Source of the DNA: Streptomyces smyrnaeus
GTDB taxonomy: Bacteria > Actinomycetota > Actinomycetes > Streptomycetales > Streptomycetaceae
Assembly (NCBI RefSeq): GCF_017676345.1
Contig: NZ_JAFFZM010000005.1
Coordinates: forward strand, 124,001 to 188,000
Reading direction: 5' to 3'
DNA: 64,000 bases
How positions within the stretch are numbered: the stretch's first letter is position 1; every line of letters begins with the position of its first letter. A model generated the notes under the pieces. The model saw only the letters and a program-made list of their open reading frames with translations. It was not told the DNA's origin and did not search any database. The position numbers were made by a program, and so were the translations under genes. Shown piece by piece: positions 54,528-64,000 of this stretch.

Positions 54528-56447
54528 GTGGCTGGGAGGATCAACGACGAGGACGTGAAGGCGGTCAGGGACGCGGTCCCGATCGACTCCGTGGTGTCCG
54601 AGTACCTCCAGCTCCGTAACGCGGGCGGCGGCAATCTCAAGGGGCTCTGCCCGTTTCATGATGAGAAGTCCCCTTCCTTCCATGTGAGTCCGAGCAAGGG
54701 GCTCTACCACTGTTTCGGCTGCCAGGAGGGTGGGGACACGCTCGACTTCGTGATGAAGGTCGACCATCTGTCCTTCTCCGAGTCCGTCGAGCGGCTCGCG
54801 GCCCGCGCCGGCATCACGCTGCGCTACGAGGAGGGCGGCTACGGCCGCGCCTCCCAGCAGGGCGAGCGCACCCGCCTGGTGGAGGCGCACAAGATCGCGG
54901 CGCGGTTCTACGCCGAGCAGCTCGACGGGCCCGAGGCCGAGATCGGGCGGCGCTTCCTCGCCGACCGCGGGTTCGACCAGGAGGCGGCCCGGCACTTCGG
55001 CATCGGCTACTCCCCGGCCGGCTGGGACCACCTGGTGCGCCATCTGCGCGGGCAGGGCTTCACCGACAAGGAGATGACGCTCTCCGGGCTCGCCCAGGAG
55101 GCCCGCAACGGGCGGCCCATCGATCGCTTCCGGGGCCGGCTGATGTGGCCGATCCGGGACATCACCGGGGATGTCGTCGGCTTCGGCGCGCGCAAGCTGC
55201 GCGAGGACGACCAGGGGCCGAAGTACCTCAACACCCCCGAGACCCCCATCTACCGCAAGTCCCAGGTGCTCTACGGCATCGATCTGGCCAAGCGCGAGAT
55301 CGCCAAGGCCAACCGCGCCGTCGTGGTGGAGGGCTACACGGACGTGATGGCCTGCCATCTGGCCGGCGTCACCACGGCCATCGCCACCTGCGGCACCGCC
55401 TTCGGCGGGGAGCATGTGAAGATCCTGCGCCGGGTGCTGATGGACAACGCCCAGTCGGAGGTCGTCTTCACCTTCGACGGTGACGCGGCGGGCCAGAAGG
55501 CGGCGCTGCGTGCCTTCGAGGACGATCAGAAGTTCGCCGCCCGCACCTGGATCGCGCTGACGCCGGGCGGTATGGACCCGTGCGATCTGCGGCTCGCGCA
55601 GGGTGACGAGGCGGTGGCCAAGGTGGTCGAGAGCCGCACCCCGCTCTTCGACTTCGCCATCCGCTCGATCGTCGACCGGCACAACATCGACACGGCGGAG
55701 GGCCGTTCGGCCGCGTTGGAGGAGGTCGCGCCGGTCATCACCCAGATCAAGGACCCCTCCATCCGGCGTGGCTACGCGGTACGGCTGGCCGGGCTGCTCG
55801 GCATCGTGGACGAGGAATTCGTCGTCCGCCGCGTCGCCCAGCTCGCCCGGTGGGCGCGCGAGCGCGGCCAGGCGTCCCCGCGTTCGGCGGCTCGTGCCTC
55901 CCGTGCCGCCGCCGAGTCGCCCGCCGTGCAGGCGCCGTTCGTGCCCCGCGGCCCCGATCTGAATCTGCGCAGCCCCGCGCACCGCGTCGAGCGGGAACTG
56001 CTCAAGCTGGCGCTCCAGCGCCCGGAGCTGGTCTCGCCCGCCTTCGACGCCTATGGCGCCGACGAGTTCACCGCGCCGCCGTACGCGGTGGTCAGGATGG
56101 CGCTGGAGGCGGCGGGCGGTGCCGAGGCCGGGATCGGGGACAGCGGCTATCTGGGCCGGGTCCGGGACGCGGCGCCGGACGACACGGTGCGCTCGCTGAT
56201 CACCGAGCTGGCCGTGGAGCCACTGCGCAGTGCCCGCAACCGCGAGGTGGACGAGGCGTACGCGGGCGAGCAGTTGGTGGCCGTGCGCCGGGCCGCCGTC
56301 AACGCCCGTATCGGTGAGCTGGAGGGCACGGCCCGGCGGCTGGAGGCCCGACAGGAGTACGAGCAGTCGGCGGGCGTGCGCCAGCAGATCTGGACGCTCC
56401 AGCAGTACGGCATCGCGCTGCGCGAGCGGGGCGCGGCGGCGCTGTGA
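54528..56447 (+). CDS. dnaG: DNA primase
   Basis: A 639-residue primase from GTG 54528. The CHC2 zinc ribbon uses Cys41, His44, Cys62, Cys65. The TOPRIM active site has Glu268 in VVVEGYTD and Asp317/Asp319 in FDGDAAG. The C-terminal helicase-binding domain begins near residue 470 (HRVERELLKLALQRPELV). It makes the RNA primers for replication. Confidence 0.96.
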   Translation: MAGRINDEDVKAVRDAVPIDSVVSEYLQLRNAGGGNLKGLCPFHDEKSPSFHVSPSKGLYHCFGCQEGGDTLDFVMKVDHLSFSESVERLAARAGITLRYEEGGYGRASQQGERTRLVEAHKIAARFYAEQLDGPEAEIGRRFLADRGFDQEAARHFGIGYSPAGWDHLVRHLRGQGFTDKEMTLSGLAQEARNGRPIDRFRGRLMWPIRDITGDVVGFGARKLREDDQGPKYLNTPETPIYRKSQVLYGIDLAKREIAKANRAVVVEGYTDVMACHLAGVTTAIATCGTAFGGEHVKILRRVLMDNAQSEVVFTFDGDAAGQKAALRAFEDDQKFAARTWIALTPGGMDPCDLRLAQGDEAVAKVVESRTPLFDFAIRSIVDRHNIDTAEGRSAALEEVAPVITQIKDPSIRRGYAVRLAGLLGIVDEEFVVRRVAQLARWARERGQASPRSAARASRAAAESPAVQAPFVPRGPDLNLRSPAHRVERELLKLALQRPELVSPAFDAYGADEFTAPPYAVVRMALEAAGGAEAGIGDSGYLGRVRDAAPDDTVRSLITELAVEPLRSARNREVDEAYAGEQLVAVRRAAVNARIGELEGTARRLEARQEYEQSAGVRQQIWTLQQYGIALRERGAAAL

Positions 56448-56857
56448 CGGTGCGCCGGGCGCACTCGCCCGGCAGTACGCGGGAGCCGTCCGCTTCCCGG
56501 TGCACCGCCAGGTGGGGCCCGGTGCGCTCCCTCGCGAGGGAGGGCGCGATGCGCCGCCACTCCTCGAACAGCCTCAACAGCGGCCCCTGCAGCCTCGGGT
56601 ATGCGTAGTGGATCGTGCGCTGAGGGTTACGTTTTGGCGGAAAAACTGCCCGCACGCCTCTCGTGGCGGGCGTGTGTCGTACCCCACACTGGTGGGCGGT
56701 GCCTGAGTCCTCGGAGCGGGGCGGTGCTGGCCAGGACGGGCCAAAGTCCCCCGCGGATCCGCACGTTTCGTACGGGATGGAGCGCGGCCCGGCCGCAGCC
56801 GTCCCCGTCTCGCACGCCGCCCCCGAACCGGCAGCGATCACACTGGAGGTCGCCCCC
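56448..56857. other. Gap between dnaG and hrdA
   Basis: About 410 bases. A minus-strand stretch (56450-56595) has coding-like codons, translating RTIHYAYPRLQGPLLRLFE and on, but no start with proper context; it may be a remnant. Bases 56647-56670 hold a small hairpin (GCCCGC...GCGGGC). 56663-56857 is open in frame with hrdA but reads like spacer sequence. Confidence 0.35.
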
Positions 56858-58114
56858 GTGCAGACCCGGACCCTGAAAGCGGCGCTTCTCGCCGCCCCGA
56901 CCGCTCCTGTGGCCACGCGCCCCGCGCCGTCGCCGCCGCCCGCACGTACGGGACAACCCCTTGCGCCGGAGCCGCCCGCCTTCGAGCCGCCCACGCCCGT
57001 ACCGGCCCCCTCCGAACCCTCGGACGCGGCGACCGGCCGGACCGCACCGGCCGACAGCGCGCCTTCCGACACCGCACCGGCCGAGCTCGGGCCGGCCGAG
57101 CCCGCACCGGCCGAGACCGTGCCGGAGCAGGGCGGGGTGCCCGAGGCAGAGGTGGAGGTGGAGGCCGAGCCGGCGGTACCGCAGCGGGAACTGCCCGCCA
57201 CCGGCCCTTCGGCGGACCTTTTCCGCCAGTATCTGCGCGAGATCGGCCGTATCCCGCTGCTGACCGCCGCCGAAGAGGTGGAGCTGGCCCGCAGTGTGGA
57301 GGCGGGGCTGTTCGCCGAGGAGAAGCTGGCGGGCTCGCCCAGTCTGGACGGGCAGCTCGCGCTCGACCTCGACCGGCTGGTGGTGCGCGGCAGGCTCGCC
57401 AAGCGCCGGCTCATAGAGGCGAACCTGCGGCTGGTGGTCTCCGTGGCCAAGCGCTATGTGGGCCGCGGTCTGACCATGCTCGACCTCGTCCAGGAGGGCA
57501 ACCTCGGGCTGATCCGCGCGGTGGAGAAGTTCGACTACGCGCGCGGCTACAAGTTCTCGACGTATGCGACCTGGTGGATCCGCCAGGCGATGTCCCGGGC
57601 GCTGGCCGACCAGGCGCGCACGATCCGGGTACCGGTGCATGTCGTCGAACTGATCAACCGGGTGGTGCGGGTGCAGCGCCGCATGCTCCAGGAGCGCGGC
57701 TACGAGCCCACGGCCGAGGAGGTGGCGGCCCAGCTGGACCTGACCGAGGAGCGGGTGACCGAGGTGCTGCGGCTCGCCCAGGAACCGGTATCGCTGCACG
57801 CGCCGGTCGGTGAGGAGGACGACGTCAATCTCGGCGACCTCATCGAGGACGGCGACGCGCCCTCTCCTGTGGAGTCGGCGGCCTTTCTGCTGCTGCGCGA
57901 GCATCTGGAGGCGGTGCTCTCCACGCTCGGCGAGCGTGAACGCAAGGTGGTGCAGCTGCGGTACGGACTGATCGACGGCAGGCCGCGCACGCTGGAGGAG
58001 ATCGGCCGGCTCTTCGGCGTCACACGGGAGCGCATCCGGCAGATCGAGTCCAAGACCCTCACCAAGCTGCGGGACCATGCCTTCGCCGACCAACTGCGCG
58101 GCTATCTGGACTGA
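56858..58114 (+). CDS. hrdA: Group 2 sigma-70 factor HrdA
   Basis: A 418-residue sigma factor. I start at GTG 56858, which has GGAGGT eight bases upstream; the longer frame to 56663 lacks this. The first ~110 residues are Pro/Ala/Glu-rich. Region 1.2: [16 protein letters not shown]; region 2: [18 protein letters not shown] and [15 protein letters not shown] (-10 reading); region 4.2: [19 protein letters not shown]. Position beside dnaG and relation to HrdB-like factors suggest HrdA. Its regulon is unknown. Confidence 0.85.
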   Translation: MQTRTLKAALLAAPTAPVATRPAPSPPPARTGQPLAPEPPAFEPPTPVPAPSEPSDAATGRTAPADSAPSDTAPAELGPAEPAPAETVPEQGGVPEAEVEVEAEPAVPQRELPATGPSADLFRQYLREIGRIPLLTAAEEVELARSVEAGLFAEEKLAGSPSLDGQLALDLDRLVVRGRLAKRRLIEANLRLVVSVAKRYVGRGLTMLDLVQEGNLGLIRAVEKFDYARGYKFSTYATWWIRQAMSRALADQARTIRVPVHVVELINRVVRVQRRMLQERGYEPTAEEVAAQLDLTEERVTEVLRLAQEPVSLHAPVGEEDDVNLGDLIEDGDAPSPVESAAFLLLREHLEAVLSTLGERERKVVQLRYGLIDGRPRTLEEIGRLFGVTRERIRQIESKTLTKLRDHAFADQLRGYLD

Positions 58115-58228
58115 TCACTCGTTCGACGCGCCCTTGTCAGTTTGTTCGAGGCCTCTCCATAATCGCGGCAGTATCTCGCGGACCGGCCTCCTGTGACAGG
58201 ACGTCTGGCGGTGCGTGCTGCCCTGCCC

Positions 58229-58246
58229 ACTGCTGTCGGCAGCAGT
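58229..58246. promoter_or_regulatory. Palindrome upstream of the trypsin gene
   Basis: ACTGCTG (58229-58235), loop TCGG, CAGCAGT (58240-58246): a perfect 7-bp dyad 90 bases before the trypsin start. It may be an operator; it could also be the hrdA terminator, although hrdA ends 114 bases earlier. Confidence 0.4.
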
Positions 58247-58287
58247 TTGGCATGGACATGATAAGCGCAGCGCTGTAGTCGTGCTGA

Positions 58288-59172
<885 letters not shown>

Positions 59173-59187
59173 CCTGCCGCATGTGTT

Positions 59188-59230
59188 CCGGCCGTGGCCC
59201 GCGGGTGACGCCGCCCCGGGTCACGGCCGG
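59188..59230. terminator. Hairpin between trypsin and ABC exporter genes
   Basis: CCGGCCGTG (59188-59196) and CACGGCCGG (59222-59230) form a perfect 9-bp stem with a 25-base loop that itself is GC-rich. Located between two convergent genes. Confidence 0.55.
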
Positions 59231-59292
59231 TACGGCGCCGCCGATCGCCTGTTCTCGGTGCCGGCCCGTCGCGGCCGGACGACGGGCGTCTG

Positions 59293-61254
59293 TCAGTCCA
59301 CCTCCGCCACCGCGCCGGCGAACTGCGACCGGTACAGGCGCGCGTAGGCACCCTCCCTCGCCAGCAGGCTCTCGTGGGTGCCCTGTTCGACGATGGAGCC
59401 GTTCTCCATCACCAGGATGACGTCCGCGCCCCGGATGGTGGACAGACGGTGAGCGATCACAAAGCTGGTGCGCTCCGAGGCCAGCCGCTCCATCGCACGC
59501 TGGATCAGCACCTCCGTGCGGGTGTCGACGGAACTGGTGGCCTCGTCCAGGACCAGGATCACCGGGTTCGAGAGAAAGGCGCGGGCGATGGTGATGAGCT
59601 GCTTCTCACCCGCGCTGACGCTGTCGCCCTCGGCGTCCAGCACCGTGTCGTAGCCGTCCGGCAGGGTGCGGATGAACCGGTCGGCGTGGGCGGCGCGCGC
59701 CGCCTCCTCGACCTGTTCGCGGGTCGCACCCGCACTCCCCGCGCCATCACCACCGGTTTCCGCCCCTGCCTCCGCCCCGTAGGCGATGTTCTCGGCGATG
59801 GTGCCGCCGAACAGCCAGGTGTCCTGGAGCACCATGCCGATGCCCGCGCGCAGCTCCTCCCGTGACATGGCGGCGATGTCCGTGCCGTCCAGCAGGATGC
59901 GGCCGTCCCGTACCTCGTAGAACCGCAGCAGCAGGTTGACCAGGGTGGTCTTGCCCGCGCCGGTCGGGCCGACGATGGCCACCGTCTGGCCGGGCTCGAC
60001 CGCCAGCGACAGATTCTCGATCAGCGGTTTGTCCTCGCTGTAGCGGAAGGAGACGTTCTCCAGCTCCACCCGGCCGCGCAGCGCGGACGGCCGTTCGGCG
60101 TGCGCCTCGTCGGGGTCGGGCGACTGCTCCTCGGCGTCCAGGATCTCGAAGACCCGCTCGGCCGAGGCCACGCCGGACTGTACGAGGTTGGCCATCGAGG
60201 CGACCTGGGTGAGCGGCTGGCTGAACTGCCGCGAGTACTGCACGAACGCCTGCACATCACCGATCGACAGCGCCCCGGAGGCCACCCGCAGCCCGCCGAC
60301 GACCGCCACCAGGACGTAGTTGAGGTTGCCGACGAACATCATCGCGGGCTGCATGATCCCGCTGATGAACTGCGCCTTGAACCCGGCCTTGTACAGCTTC
60401 TCGTTCTGCTCGGCGAAGACCTGCGCCGACTCCCGCTGCCGCCCGAAGACCTTCACCAGAGCGTGCCCGGTGTACATCTCCTCTATGTGCGCGTTCAGTG
60501 CGCCGGTCGACTTCCACTGGTCGACGAACTGCGGCTGCGCCCGCTTGCCGACCCGTGTGGCGACCAGCGCCGACAGCGGCACCGTCACCAGCGCGACCAG
60601 CGCCAGCAGCGGCGAGATCCAGAACATCACGGCCAGCACGCCGACTATCGTCAGCAGCGAGTTGATCAGCTGGCCCATGGTCTGCTGCAGCGTCTGGCCG
60701 AGGTTGTCGATGTCGTTGGTGACCCGCGAGAGCACCTCACCGCGCGACTGGCCGTCCAGATAGGACAGCGGCAGCCGGCCCAGCTTCTCCTGCACCCGTT
60801 CGCGCAGCCGGAAGACGGTACGGGTGATGACGCGGGTGGAGATCCGCCCGGCCCACAGCATCAGCAGCCCGGCTGCGGCGTAGACCGCCACCACCACCAG
60901 CAGCACCGTGCCGACAGCGCCGAAGTCGATGCCCTGGCCGGGGGTGAAGTCCATCCCGGAGAGCATGTCGGCCACGCCGTCGTCCCCGCGCTGCCGCAGG
61001 TTCTCCAGCGCCTGTTCCCTGGTGGGTCCTTCGGGCAGCTTCGCACCGATGAAACCGGCGAAGACCAGGTCCGTCGCCCGGCCGAGGAGCTTCGGGCCGA
61101 CGACGCTCAGACCGACGCTGACCACGAGCACGGCCAGCATCAGCAGCAGCAGGCCGCGCTCCGGCCGGAACTGCCGCAGCAGTCGCTTGCCCGAGCCGGT
61201 GAAGTCCATGGACCGCCGGGGCGGTCCTCCCGCCATTCCCCCCGGCCCACTCAT
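59293..61254 (-). CDS. ABC exporter half-transporter, canonical-Glu subunit
   Basis: A 653-residue TMD-NBD fusion. Six TM helices to about residue 370. NBD: Walker A GPTGAGKTTLV; signature is the odd VSAGEKQ; Walker B VILVLDEATSSVD with the catalytic Glu. Start ATG 61254 overlaps its upstream partner's stop by 4 nt (ATGA). The partner has the mirrored defects, so the two form a heterodimer. Likely multidrug or lipid export. Confidence 0.92.
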   Translation of the reverse strand: MSGPGGMAGGPPRRSMDFTGSGKRLLRQFRPERGLLLLMLAVLVVSVGLSVVGPKLLGRATDLVFAGFIGAKLPEGPTREQALENLRQRGDDGVADMLSGMDFTPGQGIDFGAVGTVLLVVVAVYAAAGLLMLWAGRISTRVITRTVFRLRERVQEKLGRLPLSYLDGQSRGEVLSRVTNDIDNLGQTLQQTMGQLINSLLTIVGVLAVMFWISPLLALVALVTVPLSALVATRVGKRAQPQFVDQWKSTGALNAHIEEMYTGHALVKVFGRQRESAQVFAEQNEKLYKAGFKAQFISGIMQPAMMFVGNLNYVLVAVVGGLRVASGALSIGDVQAFVQYSRQFSQPLTQVASMANLVQSGVASAERVFEILDAEEQSPDPDEAHAERPSALRGRVELENVSFRYSEDKPLIENLSLAVEPGQTVAIVGPTGAGKTTLVNLLLRFYEVRDGRILLDGTDIAAMSREELRAGIGMVLQDTWLFGGTIAENIAYGAEAGAETGGDGAGSAGATREQVEEAARAAHADRFIRTLPDGYDTVLDAEGDSVSAGEKQLITIARAFLSNPVILVLDEATSSVDTRTEVLIQRAMERLASERTSFVIAHRLSTIRGADVILVMENGSIVEQGTHESLLAREGAYARLYRSQFAGAVAEVD

Positions 61255-63077
61255 GCTGTGCCCTTCCCGTTCGCTTCTCCGTCCGCCCAACGCAGAGGTG
61301 CGGCTATCGCAGTCGTCTGCGGCTGGGCGGTTGGGCGTACGTCGCTCACAGCCTCGCTTTCGGTCAGTTGCGAGAGCACGATCTCCCGGTAGGTCTCGTT
61401 GCCCTCCATCAGTTCGTGGTGGCGGCCCATGCCCACCGCGCGGCCTTCGTCCAGCACGAGGATGCGGTCGGCGTCCCGGATGGTCGCCACGCGCTGGGCG
61501 ACGATGACCACCGTCGCCTTGGCCGTCCATCTGGCGAGCGCCGCCCGCAGCGCCGCGTCGGTGGCGTAGTCCAGCGCGGAGAAGGAGTCGTCGAACAGAT
61601 AGATCTCCGGCCGGTGCACCAGCACCCGTGCGATGGCCAGCCGCTGCCGCTGCCCGCCGGAGACGTTGCTGCCACCTTGGGTGATCGGCGCCTCCAGCCC
61701 GCCCTCCATCCGCTCCACGAACTCCTTGGCCTGGGCGACCTCCAGGGCCTCCCACAGCTCCTCGTCGCTCGCGTCGGGGCGGCCGTAGCGCAGATTGGAG
61801 GCGACCGTCCCGGAGAAGAGGTACGGGCGCTGCGGTACGAGACCGACGGTGCTCGCCAGCAACTGAGGATCGAGGGTGCGTACGTCCTCGCCGTCCACGA
61901 GGACCTGCCCCTCCGTCGCGTCGAACAGCCGGGGCACCAGGCCCAGCAGCGTCGACTTGCCGCTGCCCGTGGAGCCGATCACGGCGGTGGTCTCCCCGGG
62001 GCGCGCCACCAGGTCGATGCCGCGCAGCACGGGCGCCTCGGCGCCCGGGTAGCCGAACCCGGCCCCGCGCAGCTCCAGATGGCCGTGCCGACGCAGTGTG
62101 GTGACCGGCGCGGTGGGCGGTACGACACTGGAGTCGGTCGACAGCACCTCCTGTATGCGCTCGGCGCACACCTCGGCGCGGGGCACCATCATGAACATGA
62201 AGGTGGCCATCATCACCGACATCACGATCTGCATCAGATAGGCGAGGAACGCGGTCAGCGCACCGATCTCCATGTCACCACTGCTGATGCGGTGCGCCCC
62301 GAACCAGACCACGACGACGCTGGAGACGTTCACCACGGTCATCACGACGGGGAACATCAGCGCCATCAACTGGCCGGTGCGCAGCTGCACCTGCGTCAGA
62401 TCGGTGTTGGCCCCGTGGAAGCGGCGGCGCTCGTAGTCGTCCTTGACGAAGGCGCGGATGACGCGGACCCCGGTGATCTGCTCGCGCAGGATGCGGTTGA
62501 CGCTGTCCAGCCGCTCCTGCATGGAGCGGAACAGCGGCCGCATCCGGCGCACGATCAGCCCGACGGTGACACCGAGCACCGGCACCACGCCCAGCAGCAC
62601 CGCGGAGAGCGGTACGTCCTGCCCGAGTGCCATGAAGATGCCGCCGAAGCACATGATCGGCGCGGTGACCATGAGGGTGAAGGCCATCAGCGTCACCATC
62701 TGCACCTGCAGCACGTCGTTGGTGGTGCGGGTGATCAGGGACGGGGCGCCGAACTGTCCGACCTCGCGGGCCGAGAAGGACTGCACACGGTCGAAGACGC
62801 CCGCCCGGATGTCCCGGCCGACCGCCGCCGCGGTACGCGCACCCAGGTGGACGGCGCCGATGTTGCACACCACCTGCACCACCGAGACGGCCAGCATGAG
62901 GCTGCCGTGGCGCAGTATGTAGCCCGTGTCGCCGAGTACGACACCGTTGTCGATGATGTCGGCGTTGAGGGTGGGCAGATAGAGCGTGGCGCTCGTCTGT
63001 ATGAGTTGCAGCAGCACCAGCAGCGCGATCGGCCGCTGGTACTGGCGCAGCCGGGCGCGTAGGAGGCGGATCAGCAC
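61251..63077 (-). CDS. ABC exporter half-transporter, degenerate Walker B subunit
   Basis: A 608-residue TMD-NBD fusion: six TM helices, Walker A GSTGSGKSTLLG, signature NVSGGQRQRLAIAR, and Walker B YLFDDSFSALD, in which Asp replaces the catalytic Glu. This marks the non-hydrolysing site of an asymmetric heterodimeric exporter such as TM287/288 or BmrCD. It is coupled to the next gene by an ATGA overlap. Substrate unknown. Confidence 0.92.
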   Translation of the reverse strand: MLIRLLRARLRQYQRPIALLVLLQLIQTSATLYLPTLNADIIDNGVVLGDTGYILRHGSLMLAVSVVQVVCNIGAVHLGARTAAAVGRDIRAGVFDRVQSFSAREVGQFGAPSLITRTTNDVLQVQMVTLMAFTLMVTAPIMCFGGIFMALGQDVPLSAVLLGVVPVLGVTVGLIVRRMRPLFRSMQERLDSVNRILREQITGVRVIRAFVKDDYERRRFHGANTDLTQVQLRTGQLMALMFPVVMTVVNVSSVVVVWFGAHRISSGDMEIGALTAFLAYLMQIVMSVMMATFMFMMVPRAEVCAERIQEVLSTDSSVVPPTAPVTTLRRHGHLELRGAGFGYPGAEAPVLRGIDLVARPGETTAVIGSTGSGKSTLLGLVPRLFDATEGQVLVDGEDVRTLDPQLLASTVGLVPQRPYLFSGTVASNLRYGRPDASDEELWEALEVAQAKEFVERMEGGLEAPITQGGSNVSGGQRQRLAIARVLVHRPEIYLFDDSFSALDYATDAALRAALARWTAKATVVIVAQRVATIRDADRILVLDEGRAVGMGRHHELMEGNETYREIVLSQLTESEAVSDVRPTAQPQTTAIAAPLRWADGEANGKGTA

Positions 63078-63290
63078 ACGGAGTTCCTCGGTCGATCAGT
63101 GCGGGGTGCGGGGTGAGGACGGCGACGGCGGAAGTGAAAGAGCGTACAAGCGTGCGGCTCGATCCCGCCTGTGGTTTTGCTTGTTTCCGCTGCCGCAACG
63201 GCACAGTCCTGGCACGGTTCGCCGGAGGGCGCGCGTACGGCTCCGCCCCGCGCCCGGAGACGCCGGGCGGGGCGTCGCACACCGCTCGCG

Positions 63291-64000
63291 CTATGCGGGC
63301 AGGGCTCCCGGATACGTCTGCGACAGGGCCCCCGGATACATCTCCTCGCGCACGGTCGCGTACTGCTGGCGCACGGCCTGCCCGACGGCGCGCTGGTCGC
63401 CCGCCTCGAACACCTGGCAGGCCGCGGCGGGCCACTGGGGCGGATAGCCGGAACCGGACAGCGCCCACGCCGCCTGGCGGGCAGCGCCGATCGCGGCGTA
63501 GTCGGCGGGCTCGGGCACCACGACCTGCGCGTCCAGCAGCGCGGGCGCCGCGTCCCGGACGGCGGCCAGCCCCGCCGCCTGGCCCAGCAGGAAGACCCGC
63601 CGTACGGACACCCCGCGGTTGCGCAGCACCTCCAGCGCGTCCGCCAGCCCGCACAGCATCCCCTCGACGGCGGCCCGCGCCAGGAATTCGGGCTTCATGC
63701 TCTCGCGCCGCAGCCCGTGCAGCGAGCCCGCGGTGTGCGGGAGCTGCGGTGTCTGCTCTCCTTCCAGATACGGCAGCAGCACCAGTCCCGAGGAGCCGGG
63801 CGTGGAGGTCAGCGCCAGTTCCGAGAGGCCCTCCAGATCGGTGCCGAGCATCCCGGCGGCGCCGCGCAGCACGCGGGTCGCGTTGAGGGTGCGTACCACC
63901 GGCAGATGCAGTCCGGTCGCGTCGGCGTAGGAGGTGATGGTGCCGGTGGGGTCGATGAGCGCCTCGTGGTGGACGGCGCACACGGAACCCGTCGCGCCGA
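63291..64000 (-). CDS. xylB: Xylulokinase-type FGGY kinase, N-terminus cut by window edge
   Basis: 236 in-frame codons with no start inside the window; the frame stays open to base 64000. The C-terminal FGGY domain shows ATGSVCAVHHE, the LLPYLEGEQTPQLPHTAGSL block, and the ATP site VFLLGQAAGLAAVRDAA followed by EPADYAAIGAARQAAWAL. These match D-xylulose kinase. It is separated from the ABC genes by 213 bases with no recognised gene. Another pentulose kinase is possible. Confidence 0.8.
   Translation of the reverse strand, partial: GATGSVCAVHHEALIDPTGTITSYADATGLHLPVVRTLNATRVLRGAAGMLGTDLEGLSELALTSTPGSSGLVLLPYLEGEQTPQLPHTAGSLHGLRRESMKPEFLARAAVEGMLCGLADALEVLRNRGVSVRRVFLLGQAAGLAAVRDAAPALLDAQVVVPEPADYAAIGAARQAAWALSGSGYPPQWPAAACQVFEAGDQRAVGQAVRQQYATVREEMYPGALSQTYPGALPA

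Overview
The window is about 64 kb of very GC-rich, densely coding DNA with strong G/C bias at third codon positions and many GTG starts. It carries actinomycete hallmarks: an XRE/DUF397/ATPase cluster, a Zur-ZnuABC locus, an HrdA-type sigma factor and an S. griseus-type trypsin. It almost certainly comes from the chromosome core of a Streptomyces. Gene names rest on motif recognition; no database search was run.

Layout. 1-7.6 kb: a truncated PfkB sugar kinase, a glucarate-dehydratase-like enolase-superfamily enzyme, a secreted HAD phosphatase, a protealysin-type M4 protease beside its emfourin-type inhibitor, and leuA behind a leucine-codon leader peptide. 7.6-16.2 kb: a dispersed repeat, a TerB-like protein, a GH1 beta-glucosidase, an MMPL transporter with a two-component pair, then recO-uppS. 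16.2-20.1 kb: a FabR-like TetR regulator divergent from two tiny membrane proteins, and a drrAB-type ABC exporter divergent from another TetR gene, each with clear operator-like repeats. 20.1-25 kb: zur, znuB, znuC, znuA (minus strand) and glyS. 25-35.9 kb is the most accessory-looking part: methyltransferase, Uma2 nuclease-like protein, ArsR regulator with an old yellow enzyme, a tautomerase-like protein, small membrane proteins, two DUF397 genes with their XRE regulator and divergent ATPase, an unusual AMP-dependent ligase, an ART-like/HEAT protein and an MFS exporter with its MmyB-like regulator. 36-42.9 kb: dusB, a gamma-glutamylcyclotransferase-like gene, ppdK, and a MerR-thioredoxin operon. 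43-49.1 kb: an orphan response regulator coupled to an SDR gene, aroQ, cupin, NmrA-like protein, two AraC-type regulators and a VOC protein. 49.1-58.1 kb: cutA, dgt, a ferredoxin-reductase-type flavoprotein, poxB, dnaG and hrdA. 58.3-64 kb: a secreted trypsin, a heterodimeric ABC exporter, and the C-terminal part of a xylulokinase-type FGGY kinase running off the right edge.

Themes. Many loci are divergent regulator/target pairs with readable operators between them. Several genes are translationally coupled through 4-nt overlaps. Two transcripts (the leuA leader and znuA) look leaderless. I see no prophage, transposase, CRISPR array, rRNA or convincing tRNA. The least explained items are the ART-like/HEAT protein (33576-34394), the XRE/double-DUF397/ATPase module (29829-31703) and the three 21-bp-phased operators at 19127-19179.
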